From NCBI GenBank assembly GCA_000433095.1, contig HF991479.1:25233-89232 (forward strand): a stretch of DNA of 64,000 bases, in the 5' to 3' direction. The position numbers and the translations under genes are program-made. This DNA comes from Clostridium sp. CAG:967 (GTDB lineage: Bacteria > Cyanobacteriota > Vampirovibrionia > Gastranaerophilales > Gastranaerophilaceae). Positions 1-9,334 of this stretch are shown one piece after another. Positions within the stretch are counted from its first letter, which is position 1. Each line of letters starts with the position of its first letter. Under the pieces are notes generated by a model. That model did no database searches, had not been told where the DNA came from, and was given only the letters and a program-made list of their open reading frames with translations.

Positions 1-1074
<1,074 letters not shown>

Positions 1075-1088
1075 AAGGTAAAGGATTT

Positions 1089-1511
1089 ATGAGAAAAAAT
1101 ACTAAAATTATACAAATATCAGGATTACGTGGAATTTTGATGCTGGTTTTTGTAGCAACTTGTCTTGCTGCAGGATTTATAGCATTCCCTGCAATTGCTG
1201 CTATGTATGCCTGGAACTATGCAGGTAATTTTATTATGCTTCCTGTTATTAATATTTATCAGGGATTAATGCTGTGGGCTATTATTGCTATTTCAGTATA
1301 TATCCTGAATGACAGAAAAAAATACCTTGTGGCGTTTAAAGCGCCAGGTGAACTTAATGATGAGGAAATGAAAAACCTTTTGGAACGTGTCAAAGTTCAG
1401 GCTCAAGCAAAAACATTAAATTCTATGGTATTAAAAGCAGGCGACATTAAACCTGTAGAGAAAATAGAGAAACCTGAAGAAGTTTCAGAGAATAAAAAGG
1501 AGAATGTATGA
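1089..1511 (+). CDS. Small inner-membrane protein of unknown function
   Basis: A 140-residue protein that I do not recognise. It has a short basic N-terminus, two hydrophobic segments (about residues 14-40 and 50-73) that should span the membrane, and a charged cytoplasmic-type tail rich in Lys and Glu (PVEKIEKPEEVSENKKENV). The start has AAAGGA about 5 nt upstream. The stop overlaps the start of the next gene as ATGA, so the two are translationally coupled. This links it to the periplasmic SIMPL protein, but no function can be given. Confidence 0.8.
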   Translation: MRKNTKIIQISGLRGILMLVFVATCLAAGFIAFPAIAAMYAWNYAGNFIMLPVINIYQGLMLWAIIAISVYILNDRKKYLVAFKAPGELNDEEMKNLLERVKVQAQAKTLNSMVLKAGDIKPVEKIEKPEEVSENKKENV

Positions 1512-2245
1512 GAAAAGTTTTATTAACAGCTGCTGTTTTAGGTTTATTAATCGGTTCGGCATCACTGTCTTCTCAAGCTGTTACTACAGCTGTTGAAAGA
1601 GGTTATATTTCAGTTAACACAACAGCAAATACCGAACTTGCACCTGATGTTGCGGAAGTTTCTATTGCAGTACAAACTACTGATGCAAAATCTATGCAAA
1701 AAGCTACACTGCAGAACAAAGAAATATCTGATAAAGTTATTTCTGCTTTAAAATCTATGATTAACACTGCTGACGGTGATTATATTAAAACTTCTGATTT
1801 TAATGCTTCACCTATTTACAGTTATTCAGGAAGCAGAAGAACTCTTGATAAATATCAGGTTTCAAATTCTATCATTATCCATACTAAGTCAATTGAAAAA
1901 GTTGGCGCTATGATTGACAAAGCTATTGCTTTAGGTGCTACAAATGTTGACAGCCTTGCATTTTCAGTTTCAAATTATGAAAACCAATGCAATGACTTGC
2001 TTTCTATTGCAACTAAAAAAGCACAAAACAGAGCAAATTCAATAGCAAAAACAGCATCAACAACCGTTACCGGCATTCGTTCTTTAGACGTAAGCTGTAG
2101 TGCCAATAACGCTTACCGTCCTCAATACAGAATGATGATGGCTAAGAATATGGATGCAGCAGGTGCTGAAGCTTCATCTACATCTATTGAAAAAGGTGTG
2201 GTAAAAGTATTTGCAACTGTTAATGCAAGCTTTTTTGTAAAATAA
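1508..2245 (+). CDS. SIMPL-domain (DUF541) periplasmic protein
   Basis: A 245-residue secreted protein with an N-terminal signal peptide (about residues 1-25, cut after the SSQA region). It has the SIMPL/DUF541 pattern: ISVNTTANTELAPDVAEVSIAVQT near the start, an internal DKYQVSNSIIIHTKSIEKVG stretch and a Ser/Ala-rich C-terminal half ending in a VFATVNASFFVK beta strand. Family members (for example YggE) are periplasmic or outer-membrane proteins linked to oxidative stress, with no known enzyme activity. The 4-nt overlap with the membrane protein gene upstream suggests co-expression. A terminator follows 24 nt downstream. Confidence 0.85.
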   Translation: MRKVLLTAAVLGLLIGSASLSSQAVTTAVERGYISVNTTANTELAPDVAEVSIAVQTTDAKSMQKATLQNKEISDKVISALKSMINTADGDYIKTSDFNASPIYSYSGSRRTLDKYQVSNSIIIHTKSIEKVGAMIDKAIALGATNVDSLAFSVSNYENQCNDLLSIATKKAQNRANSIAKTASTTVTGIRSLDVSCSANNAYRPQYRMMMAKNMDAAGAEASSTSIEKGVVKVFATVNASFFVK

Positions 2246-2268
2246 GAGCGTATCAGTATTAAAAATTA

Positions 2269-2304
2269 AAACACCAAATTCTTTTTAGAATTTGGTGTTT
2301 TTTA
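2269..2304. terminator. Bidirectional intrinsic terminator
   Basis: A 12-bp perfect stem (ACACCAAATTC arm with its complement, loop TTTTTA) is flanked by A-rich and T-rich runs. It lies between two convergent genes and can serve both. Confidence 0.85.
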
Positions 2305-2305
2305 T

Positions 2306-3109
2306 TTATTTAACAACCATAAATGATTTTAAACTTCTTCCGCCCCCGTCACCAACAGAGGTTACGTTGTATTTATTCAGGTAGTTCATAGATGTGGAAC
2401 TCCCTCCGTCAAAAGCCATTGCCCTGTCAAATCCGAGTTTTTTTACATAGTCCTGAACTTCATACAGATCCATAGGGTGCTTGTCTGTAATAATAAGAAC
2501 ATGTGCATTTCCGTCTTTTATTCCGATAACAGTTCTTGCAGTTTTATGTAATACAGAACAGCTTTCTCTGATAACTTCGCCGTCCTTTTTTACTACAAAA
2601 AATTCTTCTTCCAGACGTAATTGCGGGTAAATCAACGGACCGCCCTGTGCAGATGTAATAATTGTGCATCCGAAGTTTACAGGACTTTTATGGGGCACAA
2701 TTTCATAATGGTATTCAACTCTGCCCTCATTACATTCAACAATTCTGAATTCTGTTCTGTTTAAAATTTTGTCTAAATTTTTTCTGTATAACGGATTATT
2801 CAAAAGGTTTTCATTAAACAGCGGATCTTCTGCCAGGTTCCTGTCTGTAACGATATAAGATATTGTCTTGCCGTTATTTGGATCGAAAAAGCCTGCATTC
2901 ACTGTCAAGCGTGATTTGGTTTTCTGGTGTGCTTCTTTATTTGTTATAAGGCTGTCAGAACTTACAAATTTTATCTGTTTTTTTATTTTTTCGCCCTTCA
3001 ATATAATATGATAAATTCCGTCATCATAACTTATATCAATAGGCGGAGCTGCAAATGCCGAACCTGCTGTAATAAATAAAGACATTAATAAAAGTAAGTA
3101 TTTTTTCAT
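2306..3109 (-). CDS. Phosphodiester glycosidase (NAGPA-family) secreted protein
   Basis: A 267-residue protein with a signal peptide (MKKYLLLLMSLFITAGSAFA). It has the hallmarks of the NAGPA family: NAGFFDPN near residue 65-72, TARTVIGIKDG, and the C-terminal GFDRAMAFDGGSSTSMNY. In animals this family removes GlcNAc from a phosphodiester. Bacterial members are thought to act on exopolysaccharide or cell-wall sugars, and the substrate here is unknown. I place the start at 3109 rather than at an upstream codon because AAAGGA sits 7 nt before it and the signal peptide starts there. It follows lptF by 2 nt, so it is the last gene of the lptB-lptF operon. Confidence 0.88.
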   Translation of the reverse strand: MKKYLLLLMSLFITAGSAFAAPPIDISYDDGIYHIILKGEKIKKQIKFVSSDSLITNKEAHQKTKSRLTVNAGFFDPNNGKTISYIVTDRNLAEDPLFNENLLNNPLYRKNLDKILNRTEFRIVECNEGRVEYHYEIVPHKSPVNFGCTIITSAQGGPLIYPQLRLEEEFFVVKKDGEVIRESCSVLHKTARTVIGIKDGNAHVLIITDKHPMDLYEVQDYVKKLGFDRAMAFDGGSSTSMNYLNKYNVTSVGDGGGRSLKSFMVVK

Positions 3110-3111
3110 AA

Positions 3112-4227
3112 TTATAAATCCTTTGATTTGTAAAACGCAACAATAGCACATAAGAATGCGAATGGCGGGAATATTGCCGTAATGAACGGGTGAACTATAC
3201 CTTTTTCTGCCAGAAGGTCAAAGAAAGGAAGAGTAATATAATACAAGAAAATACAGCCGATTGCGATTGTAAATCCGACTAATCTTTGCTCACGTGGTTT
3301 GCTGAAACCTAAAAGTGCTCCCATTATTGCAAGAAGAACGCAGACAAACGGATGGAAAAATCTTTGAAGATACTTATTTAGCATGTATCTGTATTCTTCA
3401 TCAAGACCTTCTTTTTTCAATAATTTTATATATCTGCTTAAGTCACGATTGTTAATTTCACGTTCTTTTTTCACGGAGTATGTCATCAGAGTAAATGCAT
3501 TTTGTGCAGAAACACCCTGTAAAATATCCATGGAAGGTATTTTATTTATATCCACAAAAATTCCGTCACTGGATATGTTGTATCTGGTAACATCAGATAA
3601 AGTCCATTTATCAGGGAAATTTTTGCCGATTTTTGCATGGTAAATATCTTTTAATTGGTGTACATCGTTATATTTTTTTTGTGAAAAATCCAGTACAATC
3701 ACGTTGTACATAGTATCTTTTGAAAATCTGGAAACCACAACCGCTTTTGTCGGGATTTGGTTTTCATCTTTTTGTGTATAAATGTATTGCGTTGAAATAT
3801 ACCCGCCTTTAAGTGCTCCTGCCTTGTTGACAGAGTACGGAATAAGTTTGTCGATAGTAACAAAACACATCCAGGTTACAATCAAACTTAACACAAGTAC
3901 AGGGCTTATAATTCTCCAGAAGGATAAGCCGACTGCTCTGAATATTGTAAGTTCTGAATCTTTGCTTAATTTATCAAAAGTAAAAAGTGTACCCAGAAGC
4001 AAACCAACCGGAAATGCTTTACCAAGAATTTTTGGCAGCTCGTAAAATAATACAAGTACTGCTGTTTTAACTCCAAATTCTCCAGCAAGAGTTTTTTTAA
4101 TCGTATTTAAAAGCATCTCAGGTGCAATCCAAACAACGGTGAAGAGTAATATGGCAACAAAGGTAGCCATCATTACCTGACTGAATATATATTTGTCATA
4201 AATCGGGATTTTAGGAAGCACTCTCAT
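3112..4227 (-). CDS. lptF: LptF/LptG-family lipopolysaccharide export permease
   Basis: A 371-residue YjgP/YjgQ permease. Three hydrophobic segments lie in the N-terminal third, a periplasmic beta-rich domain (about 130-270) follows, and three more segments lie near the C-terminus (about 285-365), as in LptF/LptG. It would work with LptB to extract lipopolysaccharide or a related glycolipid from the inner membrane. Its start overlaps the lptB stop by one base (ATGA), so the pair is coupled. Only one permease gene is present here, so a homodimer or a partner gene elsewhere is needed. Confidence 0.9.
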   Translation of the reverse strand: MRVLPKIPIYDKYIFSQVMMATFVAILLFTVVWIAPEMLLNTIKKTLAGEFGVKTAVLVLFYELPKILGKAFPVGLLLGTLFTFDKLSKDSELTIFRAVGLSFWRIISPVLVLSLIVTWMCFVTIDKLIPYSVNKAGALKGGYISTQYIYTQKDENQIPTKAVVVSRFSKDTMYNVIVLDFSQKKYNDVHQLKDIYHAKIGKNFPDKWTLSDVTRYNISSDGIFVDINKIPSMDILQGVSAQNAFTLMTYSVKKEREINNRDLSRYIKLLKKEGLDEEYRYMLNKYLQRFFHPFVCVLLAIMGALLGFSKPREQRLVGFTIAIGCIFLYYITLPFFDLLAEKGIVHPFITAIFPPFAFLCAIVAFYKSKDL

Positions 4228-4952
4228 TATAAAGCAAAATCCTTTCCTAAATAGAATTCTTTAGCAACAGGATCATTTGCAACATCCTGACTTTTACCTT
4301 GAATTTTAATTTTTCCGTCAAAGATTACATAGGCTCTATCTGTAATTGAAAGTGTAGCTTTAGGGTTGTGGTCTGTGATAAGAACTCCCAGCCCTTTGTC
4401 TTCGGAAATTTTTCTGATATTATCCTTAATTTCTCCTATAGCAATAGGGTCGATACCCGCAAAAGGTTCGTCAAGAAGCATAAAATCAGGGCTTGCTGCA
4501 AGTGCTCTGGCAATTTCTACACGTCGTCTTTCTCCGCCTGATAATGATACTGCTGCGTATGAACGAAGCCTTAAGATACCGAATTCTGATAAAAGTTCTT
4601 CAAGTTTGCGTTTCTTTTCATTTACAGTTAATTTATCGTTCATTTCAAGAACAAGTTTTATATTATCTTCAACAGATAATTTTCTAAAAATTGATGCTTC
4701 CTGCGGCAAGTAGCCTATACCGGCTCTGGCACGTTCATTCATAGGCCATTCCGATATATCTTCTCCGTCTAAGAATATATGCCCTTTGTTTGGTTTTATT
4801 AATCCTACAACCATGTAAAATGTTGTAGTTTTACCTGCTCCGTTGGGACCTAAAAGACAAACAACTTCACCCTTGTTAATATCAAAGCTTACATCGTTTA
4901 CTACACTTCTGTCCCCGTATATTTTGATAAGATTTTTAGCATCAATTCTCAT
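4227..4952 (-). CDS. lptB: Lipopolysaccharide export ATP-binding protein LptB
   Basis: A 241-residue ABC ATPase that powers glycolipid export to the outer membrane. Walker A GPNGAGKT is at residues 35-42, the Q-loop YLPQEAS at 81-87, the signature LSGGERRR at 137-144, Walker B FMLLDEP at 157-163, and the switch histidine is in ITDHNP. The sequence is close to the LptB subfamily (PQEASIFRKLSVEDNI, LLDEPFAGIDP). It is the first gene of lptB-lptF-glycosidase. A Gram-negative type envelope is implied. Confidence 0.96.
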   Translation of the reverse strand: MRIDAKNLIKIYGDRSVVNDVSFDINKGEVVCLLGPNGAGKTTTFYMVVGLIKPNKGHIFLDGEDISEWPMNERARAGIGYLPQEASIFRKLSVEDNIKLVLEMNDKLTVNEKKRKLEELLSEFGILRLRSYAAVSLSGGERRRVEIARALAASPDFMLLDEPFAGIDPIAIGEIKDNIRKISEDKGLGVLITDHNPKATLSITDRAYVIFDGKIKIQGKSQDVANDPVAKEFYLGKDFAL

Positions 4953-5028
4953 TCCATACCCCTCTATCTATAAAAATATTTTACTTTAAAAAAAACATTA
5001 TTGCAATTATCAAATTACCTTGTTACAC

Positions 5029-5056
5029 TTGAATTTTGTGTGAAAAATGTTATAAT
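5029..5056 (+). promoter_or_regulatory. Sigma-70-type promoter of pilin-like gene
   Basis: TTGAAT at 5029-5034, a 16-nt spacer, and TATAAT at 5051-5056. Transcription should start near 5063. That leaves only about 13 nt before the ATG at 5076 and bears on the choice of start codon. Confidence 0.7.
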
Positions 5057-5075
5057 GTAGAAGGTATACATTAAG

Positions 5076-5780
5076 ATGGAGTTATGGATTTTGAACAATA
5101 AACGATTTGGTTTTACGTTATCAGAGGTTTTGGTAACACTTGGTATTATTGGCGTTGTTTCTGCAATGACTGTGCCTACACTTATGAACAATTATCAAAG
5201 ACAGGCTTATGTAACCCAATTACATAAAGTTTACAATGAATTTTTGCAAGTATTTGAAAGATATATGGCTGATCAAAAGGTTGATACTTTGAATGAATCG
5301 GATATATATAATAATCCGGGGGCATTGAATACATTTGTAAGAAATTATTTTAAAGTTGTTACAGACTGCGGAACATCAATGGCTGATTGTTTTGCCCCAA
5401 GTTATACTTATATTAATAATGCTAAAGTAATAAATGTTACAGGTACTTGTAACAAAGTATTCACGATGGCAAGCGGTGCGGTTGTTTGTATGGACGTTGA
5501 AAACGGTAACGGTTCACAGGATGACGAGGGTAATCAGGAAGGAAGTATGACACAGCTTAAAGGCAGTGTTGCTGTTATTGAAGTTGATGTAAACGGCCCA
5601 AAAGGACCAAATATCTACGGTAGAGACTACTTTGTAATGTACGTTACATCATCAGGACAGCTGGTTGATAAAGTTTTCGAAGCTAATGATGAAACTTTCA
5701 GTACTTCTGCAACTGACGGCGGTTCATCTAACGGTGCTTTTGGCAAAATTCTGCATGACAACTGGGAAATGAATTATTAA
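5076..5780 (+). CDS. Type IV pilin-like protein (prepilin N-terminal methylation motif)
   Basis: A 234-residue pseudopilin-like protein. The leader ends RFG, followed by FTLSEVLVTLGIIGVVSAMTVPTLM, the standard prepilin cleavage/methylation site and hydrophobic helix, with Glu at +5. The body is hydrophilic, with four cysteines and an NGPKGPNIYGRDYF region seen in minor-pilin-like proteins of this lineage. Starts are ATG at 5076 or TTG at 5091. The TTG has GATGGAG about 9 nt upstream and gives a more usual basic leader (MNNKRFG), whereas an AAGG serving the ATG would sit at the very 5' end of the transcript. I keep the ATG but the TTG is a serious rival. The gene stands alone with its own promoter and terminator. 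Confidence 0.88.
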   Translation: MELWILNNKRFGFTLSEVLVTLGIIGVVSAMTVPTLMNNYQRQAYVTQLHKVYNEFLQVFERYMADQKVDTLNESDIYNNPGALNTFVRNYFKVVTDCGTSMADCFAPSYTYINNAKVINVTGTCNKVFTMASGAVVCMDVENGNGSQDDEGNQEGSMTQLKGSVAVIEVDVNGPKGPNIYGRDYFVMYVTSSGQLVDKVFEANDETFSTSATDGGSSNGAFGKILHDNWEMNY

Positions 5781-5802
5781 TATTTAATAATTTATAAAAT
5801 AT

Positions 5803-5832
5803 GAGCTCTCATTATAGAGAGCTCTATTTTTA
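5803..5832 (+). terminator. Intrinsic terminator of pilin-like gene
   Basis: An 8-bp stem GAGCTCTC/GAGAGCTC with loop ATTATA, followed by TATTTTTAT. Confidence 0.85.
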
Positions 5833-6092
5833 TATTAATAATTGTAAAATATATATTGAATATATGTTATAGATATCTGGTGCAGTGGTATATATCAAAT
5901 ATAACCATTTTCTTTTTCTTTATTTTCTCCTACACACACTAACCTTTTACCAAATATGAGATTGGCCGTTAACACGGCTATTTTTATGTCAACAGCTTTT
6001 TACCTTTAAAACCGCAGGTTATAATGCGTGCGGATTACAAGCAGGCGCAAAACTCCGTTTATCATTGTGCCTGCTTGGTGTATTCCGTAAAT
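5833..6092. other. Intergenic stretch with hairpins, no gene
   Basis: No convincing coding frame. It holds a GCCGT/ACGGC hairpin followed by TATTTTT (5965-5984), which looks like another plus-strand terminator. It also holds the trpS terminator and a 12-bp stem with a 14-nt loop at 6039-6076 that has no U-run. A small RNA ending at 5984 is possible but not shown. Confidence 0.4.
6008..6035 (-). terminator. Probable trpS terminator
   Basis: On the minus strand CCGCA and TGCGG form a stem around a 12-nt loop, followed by TTTT. It lies about 60 nt past the trpS stop. Confidence 0.5.
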
Positions 6093-7094
6093 TTAATACA
6101 TACCGATTATATTTCTGACTTCATCCAGTATTTTGCGAGCTTCTACTCTTGCTTTTGCAGAGCCCTCTTTGATTATTTTTGAAACTTCTTCCGGATGTTC
6201 TTCATAGTAACGTCTTTTTTCTCTGATTGGTGCAAATTTTTCGTTTATTACTGCTCCAAGCTGGCGTTTGCAATCTGCACAGCCTCTAAGCCCTTTTTCA
6301 CATTCGCATCTGACTGTTTCTATTTGTTCTTCGGAGCCGAATATTTTCCAGTATTTGAACGCTACTTCACATTGTTCCGGGTGTCCGGGATCGTCTTTTC
6401 TCATTCTGCTTCTGTCAGTGATAGCACTCATTATTTTTTTAGCTGTAACTTCTTCTGTGTCAGAAATTTTAATATCATTTTGGAATGATTTACCCATTTT
6501 ATTTCCGTCAAGACCGCAGATTAATGAGCAGTGATTTAAAAGCGGTTTAGGTTCATTAAAAAATTCTGTTTTATATATGTTGTTAAAACGTCTTGCAATA
6601 TCTCTTGTAATTTCTATATGCGCAACCTGATCGCTGCCTACGGGCACTGCTGTGGCATTAAACATCATTATATCAGCACTCATCAGAACCGGATAACCCA
6701 TTAGTCCGTAACTTATTTGAGAATTTGCGCCTTCTTTTGTGCGTAAGATTTTAGCCATATCTTTTAAAGTCGGGTCACGTTCAACCCAGTTTTGCGGTGT
6801 AACCATGCCGAGATATATGTTTAATTCTGCAATTTCCGGTACTAAGGATTGCACATAAATAGTAGACACTTCCGGATCAATTCCGCAGGCTAACCAATCC
6901 ATTACAACATCTTTTACATCCTGCTTAAGTGTTTCTGTTTTGTCGTATTTTGTTGTTAAAGCGTGCCAATCTGCAACAAAGAAATAACTTTCATATTCAT
7001 GCTGCAATTTTACCCAGTTTTGAATTACACCCAAATAATGTCCAAAGTGTAATTTACCTGTTGATCTCATTCCTGATACTATTCTTTCTTTCAT
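6093..7094 (-). CDS. trpS: Tryptophanyl-tRNA synthetase with Fe-S type cysteine motif
   Basis: A 333-residue class I aminoacyl-tRNA synthetase charging tRNA-Trp. The HIGH-type motif is HFGH at residues 16-19 and the KMSKS-type motif is KMGKS at 199-203. YPVLMSADIM and GSDQVAHIEITRDIARRFN are standard TrpRS blocks. Four cysteines at 242, 265, 272 and 275 give C-x22-C-x6-C-x2-C, the spacing that binds a [4Fe-4S] cluster in the Thermotoga maritima enzyme. Most bacterial TrpRS lack it. The gene stands alone between pilin-like and coiled-coil genes. A probable terminator follows. Confidence 0.97.
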   Translation of the reverse strand: MKERIVSGMRSTGKLHFGHYLGVIQNWVKLQHEYESYFFVADWHALTTKYDKTETLKQDVKDVVMDWLACGIDPEVSTIYVQSLVPEIAELNIYLGMVTPQNWVERDPTLKDMAKILRTKEGANSQISYGLMGYPVLMSADIMMFNATAVPVGSDQVAHIEITRDIARRFNNIYKTEFFNEPKPLLNHCSLICGLDGNKMGKSFQNDIKISDTEEVTAKKIMSAITDRSRMRKDDPGHPEQCEVAFKYWKIFGSEEQIETVRCECEKGLRGCADCKRQLGAVINEKFAPIREKRRYYEEHPEEVSKIIKEGSAKARVEARKILDEVRNIIGMY

Positions 7095-7241
7095 AACACG
7101 CCCTTTCTTACAGGATTATTATATCAAAAACAGATTATATATTGTCTTGTTAAGTTATGTAACAAAAAATCCAACTTGTGAAATCAGCGTTTTTCAAAAT
7201 ACTTTATATTTGTAAGAGAGTTAAACATAAGGAGAGACGAG

Positions 7242-7568
7242 ATGACTTTTTTAGCAATAGATGCACAAAAGAATTTATTTACGTTGCAGAAAAGCCAACT
7301 GCAATTCGAGCAGACCTTAGTAATGAGCAGAGCAAACTATATTACTAAGCAAATGGGTTACAGAGCTCAAGAGCTTGAGCAATATGATACTGATCCTGAT
7401 GATGATCCGACATATATCGCATTGCAGCAGGAGGAATCGTATCTTGAAACAAGACAGGATTCTCTGGATTCACAGATAAGTTTGATGGAAAACGAAATAT
7501 CAAGTTTGAAAAACCTGGTTAACAATAACATCAAGACTTCTTGCAGCTTGAACCTTATCGGCGGCTAG
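7242..7568 (+). CDS. Small coiled-coil protein, distant member of the MGMAASQAR family
   Basis: A 108-residue protein of unknown function, mostly predicted helix. The start is supported by AAGGAG 7 nt upstream. Its C-terminal helix (LDSQISLMENEISSLKNLVNNNIKTS) follows the same pattern as the ends of the proteins encoded at 25481-26857 and 47240-48283 (LDTE...V...KN.ESSFK.F). Its N-terminus also has a helix of similar length, so I take it as a short relative lacking the middle domain. An acidic DTDPDDDP loop joins the two helices. The stop TAG lies inside a small palindrome (GGCTA GGCA TAGCC), like other gene ends in this window. Confidence 0.75.
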   Translation: MTFLAIDAQKNLFTLQKSQLQFEQTLVMSRANYITKQMGYRAQELEQYDTDPDDDPTYIALQQEESYLETRQDSLDSQISLMENEISSLKNLVNNNIKTSCSLNLIGG

Positions 7569-7576
7569 GCATAGCC
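7563..7576 (+). repeat. Short hairpin containing a stop codon
   Basis: GGCTA GGCA TAGCC overlaps the TAG of the preceding gene. It may be a degenerate member of the hairpin family seen at 9341, 12374, 47218 and 51305. The match is short, so the assignment is weak. Confidence 0.35.
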
Positions 7577-7673
7577 TGTTTTCCCGCTCAGGTTTTGCAT
7601 GAACTTGTTAAGTTCAAACTAAAGATAGGACGAAGTCCGCCACACATAAAACAAATATAAAAGTTCTCAGCTC

Positions 7674-7699
7674 GGATGGGGCGGCTGATGCCGGCATCC
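7674..7699 (-). repeat. GC-rich hairpin abutting the folD stop codon
   Basis: A GC-rich 26-nt element with GGATG/CATCC ends and an internal GATGCCGGCATC palindrome and AGCCGC core. It begins exactly at the G of the folD TAG stop, the same geometry as the hairpins after pheT and the 47240 gene. The sequence differs from those copies, so family membership is an inference from position and GC content. Confidence 0.5.
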
Positions 7700-8529
7700 T
7701 AGCTGTTGAACAGCTCGACGGTGTTTAGCATTAATGATGCAATTGTCATTGGTCCGACACCGCCGGGAACCGGTGATATGTAAGCGGCGATTTTTGAAAC
7801 ATTTTCAAAATCTACGTCGCCTCTTACCTTACCGTTCTCGTCTTTAAAAATTCCTACATCTATAACTACACAGTCTGATTTTAACATATTTTTTTCTATA
7901 ATTTCCCCACCCGCTGCTGACACTAAAATATCGGCAGTTTTTGTTATTTCGGGAAGGTTTTCTGTGTAGCTGTGGCATACCGTAACAGTTGCATTTCTTT
8001 TAAGCATCATTTGTGAAATCGGTTTGCCTACAAGGTTTGAACGGCCTACAACAACTACGTGTTTACCTTCAAGTTTTATATTGTATTCATCCAGAAGTAA
8101 TAAAATTCCTTTTGGCGTGCAGGGATAAACATAGGGTTCTTCACCGGAAAAAAGCTTTCCGCTGTTGTATGGAGTTAATCCGTCAACATCTTTGGCGGGT
8201 GAAATTGCATCTATAACTTTGAATTTATCAATGTGTTTCGGCAAAGGAAGCTGTACTAATATTGCTGTAACATCTTTGTCGTTGTTAAGCTCGTTAATCT
8301 TGTTCAAAAGCTCCTGTTCGCTGACAGTTTCGGGATAGTTTATTACAACAGAATTTATTCCTAAGTTTTCCGCTGTCTTTTTCTTATTTCTCACATAAAT
8401 TTGGCTTGCAGGATCTTCACCTGCCAAAATAACGACAAGCGTTGGTTTTTTATCCATTTTGTCGATTTTATTTTTCAAATCAATAAAGATTTTATCTCTC
8501 AATTTTTTCCCGTCAAGAATAACAGCCAT
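7699..8529 (-). CDS. folD: Methylene-tetrahydrofolate dehydrogenase/cyclohydrolase FolD
   Basis: A 276-residue bifunctional enzyme that converts 5,10-methylene-THF through methenyl-THF to 10-formyl-THF. Family marks are the N-terminal MAVILDGKKLRDKI, the catalytic Y..N..K region (IYVRNKKKTAENLGI), QLPLPKHID, PCTPKGILLLLDEY, VVVGRSNLVGKPISQMML (NADP site) and PVPGGVGPMTIASLM near the end. I use the ATG at 8529, which matches the usual FolD N-terminus. A GTG at 8535 directly after the upstream stop is the alternative. It is the last gene of a cluster with a CooC-like ATPase and a MetE/UroD-like protein, which points to one-carbon metabolism. Confidence 0.95.
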   Translation of the reverse strand: MAVILDGKKLRDKIFIDLKNKIDKMDKKPTLVVILAGEDPASQIYVRNKKKTAENLGINSVVINYPETVSEQELLNKINELNNDKDVTAILVQLPLPKHIDKFKVIDAISPAKDVDGLTPYNSGKLFSGEEPYVYPCTPKGILLLLDEYNIKLEGKHVVVVGRSNLVGKPISQMMLKRNATVTVCHSYTENLPEITKTADILVSAAGGEIIEKNMLKSDCVVIDVGIFKDENGKVRGDVDFENVSKIAAYISPVPGGVGPMTIASLMLNTVELFNS

Positions 8530-8535
8530 TTGCAC

Positions 8536-9288
8536 CTACTCTCTAACCTGAGGTAAATTCAACCTGAAATAGAATTGTTTAATAGCATCCTGAACAACTT
8601 GCGAGTCACGTTCCATTGATTTGGATTTTAAAGTGTTATCAAACGGGATTACTCCTAAAACATCAAGATCATAACGTTTTAAAAGTTCGTAGACTGACGT
8701 CAAGTCTGTATTTTCAACCTTGTTTATAACAACTCCGAGCTGATTTCCCGCTGCATATTTTGAGCTGAACTCTTCAATACGTTTTGCAAGATGTGCGCTT
8801 TCATCAGTAGGGTTTGCTACAATAAGAGTTGTGTCAATATCAGTATCTACAAGCTGGTTTAAGTATTTCAAATCAAACTCGCAGTCAAAGATTACGATAT
8901 CGTATCTGTCAATGAGTTTTAAGACAGCATCGTTAATCTGACCTGTAATCGGGCATCGACAGTCTTTTGAACCTACAAACCATGATACGATAATATCAAC
9001 ATTTTCATAAAGCGAAACAACAATATCTTCCATTGCCCATTCCACAAATTCCTGTTTAGACATTCCTTCGGGAATTCCGGTGCGGTATTCGTGTTTTCCG
9101 CTTCTTATACCGTAAATTGTATTTCTAATGTCAAGTCCGAAACTGTGACCGAGTTCACTTGTTAAATCATTATCGAATAAGAGAATTGATTTTTCAGGAA
9201 AATATTCTTGAAAAATTCTTAAAAAAGCTTTTGTAATTGTTGTTTTTCCGCTTCCGCTTTTTCCTGTTATAGCTAGTTTAAAAGTCAA
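8536..9288 (-). CDS. CooC-like P-loop ATPase
   Basis: A 250-residue MinD/ParA-type NTPase. Deviant Walker A GKSGSGKTT is at residues 9-17, with the signature lysine at 10. The switch region is DIVIFDCEFD and the base-recognition region is VVINKVENTD. A CRC motif at 110-112 matches the CxC motif that binds nickel at the dimer interface in CooC, the maturation ATPase of carbon monoxide dehydrogenase. It directly precedes folD (start/stop 6 nt apart) and follows a MetE/UroD-like gene. I infer a metal-insertion or activase role in one-carbon chemistry. No CODH gene is in the window, so the target is unknown. Confidence 0.8.
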   Translation of the reverse strand: MTFKLAITGKSGSGKTTITKAFLRIFQEYFPEKSILLFDNDLTSELGHSFGLDIRNTIYGIRSGKHEYRTGIPEGMSKQEFVEWAMEDIVVSLYENVDIIVSWFVGSKDCRCPITGQINDAVLKLIDRYDIVIFDCEFDLKYLNQLVDTDIDTTLIVANPTDESAHLAKRIEEFSSKYAAGNQLGVVINKVENTDLTSVYELLKRYDLDVLGVIPFDNTLKSKSMERDSQVVQDAIKQFYFRLNLPQVRE

Positions 9289-9334
9289 ATTGAATACCTT
9301 TCTTGAGTTATTCCAGAATAAGTTTATGCAAAAC

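Noticed and set aside
6039..6076. 12-bp stem as a structured RNA gene
   Set aside because: The stem is strong but has no promoter or terminator pattern of its own. It may only be a convergent-gene hairpin.
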